Shown: piece after piece, positions 1-6,588 of the stretch
How positions within the stretch are numbered: the stretch's first letter is position 1
How the letters are laid out: each line of letters starts with the position of its first letter
Assembly: GCA_963826145.1 (NCBI GenBank)
Contig: CAWGVW010000002.1
Location: 1,674,001-1,738,000, forward strand
DNA: 64,000 nucleotides
From: JBGPLJ01 sp963826145
Lineage (GTDB): Bacteria; Pseudomonadota; Gammaproteobacteria; Steroidobacterales; Steroidobacteraceae
Direction of reading: 5' to 3'
Position numbers and translations under genes: made by a program
Notes under the pieces: generated by a model
Databases searched by the model: none
The model's input: only the letters and a program-made list of their open reading frames with translations
What the model was told of the DNA's origin: nothing

Positions 1-386
1 ACCATCTCCGGTCCAATGTTCTTGTCCCGGTGACCGTAAACCTTGAGGCGAATAGACGCGAGGCGCTCAAAGATCTGAAGGCTGGGCGCGAGACGTGCCT
101 CAATTTCTCTGACGAGGTCCGGATATACCGACTGGGCCTCTTTGAGCACCTGTGGGATGGACAGAGTGTCAGAACGTTGGTCGGTGAGCTGGTAAATCGA
201 CACCGCGACGAATTGAAAGTGCGCGACGGTGGTGGGCAAGAAGAACGCCGCGTAGCGCTCAATAGCTGGCGCGTAAGGCGCACGTTCCTCCGGGTGTGCG
301 AGAAAATGCCATGCCGCGTAGCTCTCTGACAGGGACACGACGCCATCTGCCAACTCAGATACCCAAGAGGCTAAGGAATGCGCCAC
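1..386 (-). CDS. HEPN/AbiU2-like protein, cassette-borne, runs off the left edge
   Basis: An open frame on the minus strand gives 128 codons from a GTG at 386 and continues past position 1. The visible part is all helical. It ends with an Ile-Arg-Leu-Lys-Val-Tyr-Gly-His-Arg-Asp-Lys motif, which resembles the RxKxxxHRD signature of AbiU2/HEPN-type abortive-infection and toxin proteins. The GTG lies 10-12 bases inside the cassette and uses a GAGGG taken from the attC end as its ribosome site, which is typical of integron cassette genes. The family call is from motif and helical pattern only and is moderate; the cassette status is firmer. If it is HEPN, an RNase or toxin-like role is possible but not shown. 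Confidence 0.55.
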   Translation of the reverse strand, partial: MAHSLASWVSELADGVVSLSESYAAWHFLAHPEERAPYAPAIERYAAFFLPTTVAHFQFVAVSIYQLTDQRSDTLSIPQVLKEAQSVYPDLVREIEARLAPSLQIFERLASIRLKVYGHRDKNIGPEM

Positions 387-392
387 ATAGCC

Positions 393-452
393 CTCTAACG
401 ATCGGCATCAGCTGCGGCGCGAAGCGCCGTCAGCTGCATGCTGTTGTTAGGC
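393..452 (-). other. attC recombination site of an integron cassette (60 bp)
   Basis: Read on the minus strand, the site starts with GCCTAAC (R'', 452-446) and ends with GTTAGAG (R', 399-393). An imperfect palindrome lies between them, centred on GGCGCTTCGCGCC. R'' matches RYYYAAC exactly and R' matches GTTRRRY except at the last base. It follows the minus-strand gene at 475-954, as expected for the 3' end of a cassette. Confidence 0.75.
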
Positions 453-474
453 AGCACTGCGATTTCTGGATTGT

Positions 475-954
475 TCAGGGTGTAAACACTTGAATGGTCA
501 GTGTACGAATGGACGCCTCTGCTTTGCCACCCGGCGATCGCATATCAAAGTCAACCGAAATGGTGTGTGGTCCTGGACTGAGATCGCTCTTCAGCGATGA
601 CACCGTGGTGAGATGCGCCACCGGTCTGTTGATTCCGCCATCGATTTCAAATCCTGTGACTGGGAATGGGGCGCCATCCGCTTTGACATGCAGTCTAACG
701 GCGTTCCCGGACGTGACATTGAAAAACTGGCTGGAGACCTCAACCCTCACCGTGCAACTCTGCTTTCCACACTGAATCGTCGTCGGAGCGAATGCTTGCA
801 CTGGCGTATCGACGATCGCGATGGAAGTGGTGTCCTGTCGCATGTGGGTCTTCGAAAGAGTGCGGTCGAGTGCGGTGACGGCTTCCTGACCGACGACTTC
901 CGTTGCCCCCAGTAAACAAAGCACCAACAACAACGCTCTAGAATTCATGCTCAT
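475..954 (-). CDS. Secreted hypothetical protein in an integron cassette
   Basis: This 159-aa protein has a clear Sec signal peptide: a short basic start, a Leu/Val-rich core, and likely cleavage after Val-Val-Gly near residue 22. The mature part is beta-rich with two close cysteines (Cys-Gly-Lys-Gln-Ser-Cys) and no catalytic motif I recognise. It fills a cassette bounded by attC sites at 393-452 and 994-1122 and is oriented toward its own attC. The ATG at 948 is an alternative start. It is probably a small periplasmic or exported protein; function unknown. Cassette genes are usually expressed from an upstream integron promoter, and none is visible here. Confidence 0.75.
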   Translation of the reverse strand: MSMNSRALLLVLCLLGATEVVGQEAVTALDRTLSKTHMRQDTTSIAIVDTPVQAFAPTTIQCGKQSCTVRVEVSSQFFNVTSGNAVRLHVKADGAPFPVTGFEIDGGINRPVAHLTTVSSLKSDLSPGPHTISVDFDMRSPGGKAEASIRTLTIQVFTP

Positions 955-993
955 GGCGAAGCTCCCTTTTTGGCAACGCGCAACTCATTTGCT

Positions 994-1122
994 GCCTAAC
1001 GTCCGCGTTGAGCGAGCGCGGCAACTCTGCCGCTGATCGAAGCCACTTTATCCAGAACTGCAACATCCCTTTACCCTTTCCGAAGCCACCGGCCGCGCTC
1101 TCGCTCCAACGCGTTGTTAGGC
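994..1122 (-). other. attC recombination site of an integron cassette (129 bp)
   Basis: On the minus strand the site begins GCCTAAC at 1122-1116 and ends GTTAGGC at 1000-994. Both core sequences match the consensus, and the outer arms are complementary (AACGCGTTGGAGCGAG against CTCGCTCAACGCGG). The length is that of a long attC. The upstream cassette gene terminates inside it. Confidence 0.85.
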
Positions 1123-1607
1123 GGCGCCCAGTGCTGCTTCACTTGCTGGAGCACATATTCGCGGGCACCCTCCGGCATCTCTGCCTTGGGAAGGCACAGG
1201 TAGCGTCGCTTTCCAAGAGCAAGCATCAAATAGCCCGGATAGTCCCATGCTTCGACAAAGACGTGCCACGGCAGAATCACATCTGACTCGTGAGTCTTTT
1301 GAGATATCCCGAAGTCGCCAATCTTGATGTCCTTGTAGGGCTCGCGTCGAACTTGCGATGAAACGCCGAGCTGGCGGAAAAAGCTGCCGACAGTCGCAAT
1401 CAAGCAAATTACGGCCAGCGCACCGAGTGCGCCGACGAACCACGATTCGCCAAACAGGCGGTGCCACTCAACGGTAAGGCCTACGACGAAAATAAATGTG
1501 ACAGCACCAAGCAACGTCTCTCTCAACCCGTGCGACCGACTAAACACCTGGCGCGCAAAGTCGCGTGCCGTTGCCTCGTCGACGTGTGATTTGTACGCGA
1601 ACATCAA
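1071..1607 (-). CDS. YcxB-like membrane protein in an integron cassette
   Basis: This 178-aa protein has two transmembrane helices at about residues 30-50 and 55-75. A soluble domain follows whose pattern (a turn, a Trp-x-x-Phe strand, a Leu-x-Leu-Pro-Lys segment) matches YcxB-like proteins. The start at 1607 is 16 bases inside the cassette boundary at 1624. The last ~15 residues (Pro-Pro-Asn-Asn-Ala-Leu-Glu-Arg-Glu-Arg-Gly-Arg) are encoded by the attC palindrome, as often seen in gammaproteobacterial cassette genes whose stop lies inside attC. The natural domain therefore ends near residue 162. Its role is unknown. Confidence 0.75.
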   Translation of the reverse strand: MMFAYKSHVDEATARDFARQVFSRSHGLRETLLGAVTFIFVVGLTVEWHRLFGESWFVGALGALAVICLIATVGSFFRQLGVSSQVRREPYKDIKIGDFGISQKTHESDVILPWHVFVEAWDYPGYLMLALGKRRYLCLPKAEMPEGAREYVLQQVKQHWAPPNNALERERGRWLRKG

Positions 1608-1617
1608 TGCTGACGCC

Positions 1618-1660
1618 GCCTAACTAGCCATTAGCCGCAGCCATTGCGCATAACTGCTTG
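1618..1660 (-). other. End of cassette array: single GTTAGGC core, possible attI or decayed attC
   Basis: On the minus strand a GTTAGGC core (1624-1618) marks the first cassette boundary. The sequence before it contains GTTATGC and then GCTGCGGCTAATGGCTA, but no matching R'' core follows within 60 bases. It may be a degenerate attI, a decayed attC, or a secondary insertion site. No integrase gene is present beside it. Confidence 0.4.
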
Positions 1661-1666
1661 TATCTG

Positions 1667-2401
1667 TCACTGCATCTCTCGCTGCGCGGCATCCAGCCAC
1701 TCGCGCTGCATCTTGCGGTAGTGGCGTGGGGCACGCTTCGACAGCTCCAGCAGCTCCTTCAACACCTTCGCGGCCGCGTCGTTGTCGCCACGCCGCTTAA
1801 GGAGTTGTGCGTAACGCACACGCGCCTCGGCACCGGGATAGTACTCGGCGAGCGCGCGGTACTCGGACAGTGCCTTTTCGAGATTGCCTTCGCCCTCGAG
1901 TGCACGCGCGTAGAGCAGATGGCCGTCCGCTGATTTGAAATCCGGATTGTGGAAGCGTAGCTCATCGAGCGTCTGACGGGATTCGCCGAAGCGGCTGTCG
2001 ACGAACTGAGCCTCGGCTAGTCCGAGCATCAGCGTCGGGTCGTGTTCGAAGATACCTTTGAGCGAGGAGCGGTAGACCTCGATGGCTTCGGCGCCGCGGC
2101 CATGGGCGATGAGTTCTTCGGCGTATCGCCGATGCGCGTCGATGCTGTTTGAGAACTGTCGTTCCGCTTCGAGCCGGCGCAGGTCCCGTTCCGGGTCGAG
2201 CGTCTTGCGTACGCCCTTGACGGCGCGTCGCGCAGTGCGGCTGCCCCACAGGCCCGGAAGCACCTCAACTACAAGATAGGCGATCGGACCTGCGACGGGC
2301 AGGAACACCAGGATGTAGATCCAGAACCGGTCGCGCCCGGTCTTGACGACGTGCACGACGAGCGCCACGGAAATCGCAATCGACAGAATCCAAGCGCGCA
2401 C
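1667..2401 (-). CDS. PLDc_N-like membrane anchor with tetratricopeptide repeats
   Basis: I place the start at GTG 2401 (244 aa), 23 bases after the TonB-receptor stop. A longer frame exists but would overlap the receptor gene and is low-complexity. The N-terminus has two close transmembrane helices (about residues 4-22 and 27-48), like the PLDc_N anchor of cardiolipin synthases. A charged linker and about four TPR-type helical repeats follow to the C-terminus. It probably acts as a membrane-anchored scaffold in the periplasm or cytoplasm. It appears to be the third gene of an operon with the quinoprotein and TonB receptor. The partner is unknown. Confidence 0.65.
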   Translation of the reverse strand: MRAWILSIAISVALVVHVVKTGRDRFWIYILVFLPVAGPIAYLVVEVLPGLWGSRTARRAVKGVRKTLDPERDLRRLEAERQFSNSIDAHRRYAEELIAHGRGAEAIEVYRSSLKGIFEHDPTLMLGLAEAQFVDSRFGESRQTLDELRFHNPDFKSADGHLLYARALEGEGNLEKALSEYRALAEYYPGAEARVRYAQLLKRRGDNDAAAKVLKELLELSKRAPRHYRKMQREWLDAAQREMQ

Positions 2402-2424
2402 AGGTGTACCCGGATCGAAGTCCC

Positions 2425-4497
2425 TTAGTGTTCGGACTGTTGACGATAATAGCCGATCTCGACGAACACGCTCCGGTCGCGGCCCGGAAAGTAGCGCAGG
2501 TTCCCGAACGCAAGGTCCGCGCGATCCGCATATGTCACGTTGGTGAGGTTGTTGACCCGCAGGCGCAGCGTCCAGGCGGGATTGATGCTCCACGCCGCGC
2601 GCAGGTTGAGAAGATCGTGGCCCGGATATGTCTCCGTATTCGCGGCATCGACGAAGTACTTGCCCACGTGGACCCACTCGAGCTCCGTGCGCACCGAATC
2701 TGCAGGTCGCCATGCGAGTTGAGCCGATCCGACCTGCCTTGGGGCGGTGTCGACGTCGTTGCCGTCGACGATTTGTTCGCCGGCGTCGGCAGCGCGAGTG
2801 AAGGCGTAGGTGTGGTGCGCGTAGGTGCCCGCGGCCGATAGCGTCCAGTCGCGCGCCAGGCGCCAGTCGAAGTCGAATTCGACGCCACGGTGGTGCGTGC
2901 GGCCGTTGCTGACGTTAAAGCCATTGGCGTCGCGCAGGATGACGTTGCTCTTGTCCATATAGAACGCGGCGAGCGAATACCGGATAGCGCGCTCGGCTCC
3001 ATGTAGGCCGATCTCGGCGCTGTCGAGCTGTTCGGAGTCCAGATCCGCTACCGACTGCTGGCGCTGCAGTCGATAGAGCTCCGTCTGTTCGGGTGCTCGA
3101 AAGCCGCGGGCGAGCGTGACATACGCCGATTCACGCTCCGTCAGATGGACGAGTAGGCTCGCCTTGGGCGCGAAGTTCGAAAACTTGTCGTCCCGATCGG
3201 CCGGGCGATTGTAGAGACACCCGCCGAACGGGCAGGGCACGCCGTTCTCGTCGGTATTGCCCGCGATCATGTGATTGTCGTACTGGTAACTCACGTACTC
3301 GAAGCGTGCGCCGGCGATGAACTGCCAGCGCGAAGCGAAGGGCAACATCAGTTGCGCGTAGGGCGCGAGCACAAAGCTACCGACGCTGTAGTCGTAGTGC
3401 TTGCCGGCGGGCCGGATTGCATTGGCAACAGCGCTGCCGCCGGTCGTCGGACCATCCTGCACCTCTAGAAGCTCCGTGCCCGCAAGTTCGCCGTCGACGC
3501 CCGCGGTCAACTGCGTGCCGGTCGCCGGATTGCGCGAATACGTCAGCAGAAATCCGGTGCTGGTCTGGCCGTTCACCTCGAGAGGCTTGCCGAGCAGGAA
3601 GTGTTGCAGGAATCGCATGTGCGAATTGCGCATGTACCCGCGCAGATCGAAGGTCGACACATCGTTCAGTGGCTGCTCCCAGTGCATCGTCGCCCGTTCG
3701 CTCGAGGCCTCGCGAAACGCTTCCGGGTTCGGATTCGTGAAGCGGATGTCGGGGTCCTTGTATGCGTCGCGGCCGACGATGAAACCCGCGGTGTCCTGGT
3801 CGAGATACGAGCCGCTGAAGCGCAATGTCAGCGTGCCGTTGTCGAGATGATTGACGGCCGCGGCGTTGAGCTTGTATTCATCGAACCCGGAGTGATCGCG
3901 AAAGCCGCCGTCGTGAGTGCCGAGCGCCGCAAGCCCATAGTCGGCGTCACCGAGGTGCGTGGCGCCTGAAACCCGGCCGCGCCAGTACTGATCGGAGCCG
4001 CTATCGAGCGTGAGGCCAAGCGCCGGCATCTCGGCGGGGTCCGCCGGCAGCACGTTGATCGTCCCATGCATGGCGTTCGATCCGTAGAGTGCACCGCCCG
4101 GACCGCGCAGCACCTCGATTGCGCGCGCCTGTTCCGTGTCGATTTCGAAGAGTTCGTTCGCGTTGCAGAATCCAAGCGGGCGGATCGGGATGCTGTCCTC
4201 GAGAATCAGGAACTCGCCGCAGGCGCCGCCGCCCGTGAACACGGGTGAGCGCAACGCAATCAGGCTTTCCTCGCCGCTGCCGCGCTGGATCATCGCGCCC
4301 GCCGCGCGATTGATCACCTCGCTCGAATGGGTCGGTGCGACGAGATCGACGTCGTCGCCCGAGATCCGGGCGGCGCTCCCCGCGAGGTCGATTATCGACT
4401 GCGCATGGCGCGTTGCCGTGACGACGGTTTCGTCGAGCGGCGCGTCGGACTCCGCTGTCGCCGCCGCGGCGAGCAACGTGAGAACCGCGAGCGTCAT
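2425..4497 (-). CDS. TonB-dependent outer-membrane receptor
   Basis: The protein is 690 aa. It has a short signal peptide (residues 1-16), a TonB box of the form Asp-Glu-Thr-Val-Val-Thr-Ala, and a plug domain to about residue 160 with the motif Glu-Val-Leu-Arg-Gly-Pro-Gly-Gly-Ala-Leu-Tyr-Gly. A 22-strand-type barrel follows and ends in aromatic strands. The ATG overlaps the stop of the upstream dehydrogenase gene as ATGA, so the two are probably translationally coupled. Longer frames running into the dehydrogenase gene are rejected. The plug contains a Cys pair (Gly-Gly-Ala-Cys-Gly and Gly-Phe-Cys-Asn). The ligand is unknown; coupling to a PQQ enzyme suggests PQQ, a metal or the sugar substrate. 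Confidence 0.9.
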   Translation of the reverse strand: MTLAVLTLLAAAATAESDAPLDETVVTATRHAQSIIDLAGSAARISGDDVDLVAPTHSSEVINRAAGAMIQRGSGEESLIALRSPVFTGGGACGEFLILEDSIPIRPLGFCNANELFEIDTEQARAIEVLRGPGGALYGSNAMHGTINVLPADPAEMPALGLTLDSGSDQYWRGRVSGATHLGDADYGLAALGTHDGGFRDHSGFDEYKLNAAAVNHLDNGTLTLRFSGSYLDQDTAGFIVGRDAYKDPDIRFTNPNPEAFREASSERATMHWEQPLNDVSTFDLRGYMRNSHMRFLQHFLLGKPLEVNGQTSTGFLLTYSRNPATGTQLTAGVDGELAGTELLEVQDGPTTGGSAVANAIRPAGKHYDYSVGSFVLAPYAQLMLPFASRWQFIAGARFEYVSYQYDNHMIAGNTDENGVPCPFGGCLYNRPADRDDKFSNFAPKASLLVHLTERESAYVTLARGFRAPEQTELYRLQRQQSVADLDSEQLDSAEIGLHGAERAIRYSLAAFYMDKSNVILRDANGFNVSNGRTHHRGVEFDFDWRLARDWTLSAAGTYAHHTYAFTRAADAGEQIVDGNDVDTAPRQVGSAQLAWRPADSVRTELEWVHVGKYFVDAANTETYPGHDLLNLRAAWSINPAWTLRLRVNNLTNVTYADRADLAFGNLRYFPGRDRSVFVEIGYYRQQSEH

Positions 4498-6491
4498 TTT
4501 TTCTTTTTCTCCGGAAGCGCGAAGGCGACGACGGCGTCGCCCTGTCGCGTGCCGAGATTGCCATGACCGCCCGCCGCAATCACGACGAACTGCCGGTTGC
4601 CGGCCCGATAGGTCATCGGCGTCGCCTGGCCGCCCGCGGGCAGCCGGCCCTTCCACAGCTCGCGTCCGGTCTCGACGTTGAACGCGCGCAGATAATCGTC
4701 CATCGCCGCGCCGATAAAGATGAGTCCGCCGGCGGTCATGATCGGCCCACCCATGTTCGGCGTGCCGAGATTGCGTGTCGGAACGAAGAAGGGGGCGAGA
4801 TCCTCGGTCGAACCCAACGGAACCTCCCAAAGCGTGCGGGCTGTTCGAAGGTCCACGGCGGTGAGAGTTCCCCACGGCGGCTTCGTACAGGGCAGGCCCC
4901 AGGGTGAGAGCAGCGCTTCGCGCCGCATGCCATACGGCGTGCCGCGCTGGTAGGCGAAATTCGAATCCGGGTAGTCGTCCGACTGTGACTGCTCGCGTAC
5001 CTTGTCGGGCGACAGCAGCGTCACCACCATCGGCAGGTGATTGACGGCGGCGACCGCCACCTGGCGATCGGCATCGAAGGCGACTCCGCCCCAGTTGATG
5101 CCGCCCGCATAGCCCGGAGATTCAATCGCACCCCGCAGGCTTGGCGGAGTGTAGATGCCCTGCGAGTCGAGGCTCGCGATACGGTCGCGGCACTTGCCCC
5201 GGTCGTAGAACGTGAGGCCCCAGGCATCATTCGGCGTGATTGCATCGTGCGAGACGAGCGGCGCCGGCGCGATCGGGAAAGGCTGCGTCGGCCAGGGCTG
5301 CTCGCCCGGAACGCCGCCGCGCGGCACTGGACGTTCGCGAAGTCCAAGCACAGGCGCGCCGTTCTCGCGATCGAACACAAAGAGGAGCCCGGTCTTGGTC
5401 GCCTGCAACACCGCGGATACGACTCCGCTCGAGCGCTCGAGCTCGATGAGCACCGGTTGCGCGGCAACGTCGTAGTCCCAGAGATCGTGATGCACGAGCT
5501 GCTGCTGCCAGACGAGTGCGCCGGTCTCGGCCTTGAGGGCCACAAGCGAATTCGCGTGGCGATTCGCGCCGAGCCGCTCGCCGCCGTAGAAATCGGGGCT
5601 CGCGGATCCCGTCGGCACGAAGACAAGACCGCGCGCGGGATCGACCGACATGATCGACCAGGCGTTCGCGGCGCCGGTGCCTGCCGCCGCAGTTGCGTTC
5701 CACTCGATGAAGGCGGGATCCGCCGACGATGTCGGAATCGGGTCCCAGCTCCAGCGCTGTGCGCCCGTGCGCGCATCGAAGGCGCGTACGACGCCACGCT
5801 CGACGTCCGTTGCGCGGTTGTCGCCGAGCGCAAGCCCGACGATCACGAAGTCACGAAACACCGCGGGCGGCGATGTGACCAGGTAATCCGCTGCATCCCG
5901 AATGCGCTGGCCGGTCTTGAGATCGACCGCGCCGTTCACTCCAAAATCGGTGCAGGGTTTGCCGGAATGCGCATCGAGCGCGAGGAGGCGCGCATCGAGC
6001 GTGCCTTCAAAGATCCGCTCCGTGCAGGGCGCCGAGCCATGCTCGCCGCTCGCGCTCCAAAAACTGACACCGCGCGAGGTGGCCTCGGAATAGTGCGCGG
6101 CGCGGTCGATTTGAGGATCGTAGCGCCAGCGCTCGTGTCCGGTTGCGGCGTCGAGCGCGATGACGATATTGGTCGGCGTGCTGAGGTAGAGGGTGCCTTC
6201 GACGTGCAGCGGCGTTGCCTCGAAGCCCATGGAGTCGCGCTTTGCAAAACCCGCGCCGAGCTCGCCGGTGTGATAGGTCCATGCCACCTCGAGCTCGCCG
6301 ACATTCTCGCGCGTGATGTCGTCGAGCGGCGAGAAGCGCTGCCCGAATTCATCGCCGCCGTAATAGGGCCAGTCGCCGGGTTCCTCGGCGCCGCGTGCGC
6401 CGCTTAGCGCCAGTATGAATGCACCAGCGAGCGCAAACACCGAACGCCACCAGCGGGAGGATCGCGAGATCGGCAGCGGTCGGCGCTTCAT
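4494..6491 (-). CDS. PQQ-dependent glucose/alcohol-type dehydrogenase (quinoprotein)
   Basis: The protein is 665 aa from ATG 6491. It has a basic N-terminus and a hydrophobic segment ending Ala-Arg-Gly-Ala, a signal peptide or anchor at residues 14-35. The mature start Asp-Trp-Pro-Tyr-Tyr-Gly-Gly-Asp and the repeated Trp/Gly-rich blades match the eight-bladed propeller of the membrane glucose dehydrogenase family. The five-helix N-terminal membrane domain of E. coli Gcd is absent, so this is the periplasmic catalytic unit only. It would oxidise sugars or alcohols and pass electrons to the quinone pool. It ends in four lysines, overlapping the TonB-receptor start. Substrate not determinable. 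Confidence 0.88.
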   Translation of the reverse strand: MKRRPLPISRSSRWWRSVFALAGAFILALSGARGAEEPGDWPYYGGDEFGQRFSPLDDITRENVGELEVAWTYHTGELGAGFAKRDSMGFEATPLHVEGTLYLSTPTNIVIALDAATGHERWRYDPQIDRAAHYSEATSRGVSFWSASGEHGSAPCTERIFEGTLDARLLALDAHSGKPCTDFGVNGAVDLKTGQRIRDAADYLVTSPPAVFRDFVIVGLALGDNRATDVERGVVRAFDARTGAQRWSWDPIPTSSADPAFIEWNATAAAGTGAANAWSIMSVDPARGLVFVPTGSASPDFYGGERLGANRHANSLVALKAETGALVWQQQLVHHDLWDYDVAAQPVLIELERSSGVVSAVLQATKTGLLFVFDRENGAPVLGLRERPVPRGGVPGEQPWPTQPFPIAPAPLVSHDAITPNDAWGLTFYDRGKCRDRIASLDSQGIYTPPSLRGAIESPGYAGGINWGGVAFDADRQVAVAAVNHLPMVVTLLSPDKVREQSQSDDYPDSNFAYQRGTPYGMRREALLSPWGLPCTKPPWGTLTAVDLRTARTLWEVPLGSTEDLAPFFVPTRNLGTPNMGGPIMTAGGLIFIGAAMDDYLRAFNVETGRELWKGRLPAGGQATPMTYRAGNRQFVVIAAGGHGNLGTRQGDAVVAFALPEKKKK

Positions 6492-6588
6492 TAAGATGCG
6501 GGTTGGGGCGCGAGTGGATTTCGGGTCGCATCCTAGCACGCGATCCGAAGCGCGCGAGCCGATGCGCCTGCAGGTAATTCCCTCTAAT

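Noticed and set aside
2402..2713. Longer N-terminus for the PLDc_N/TPR protein
   Set aside because: It would overlap the TonB receptor gene and has no protein-like composition.
5037..6407. A 456-aa plus-strand protein
   Set aside because: It is antisense to the quinoprotein gene, Arg-rich and without domain motifs.
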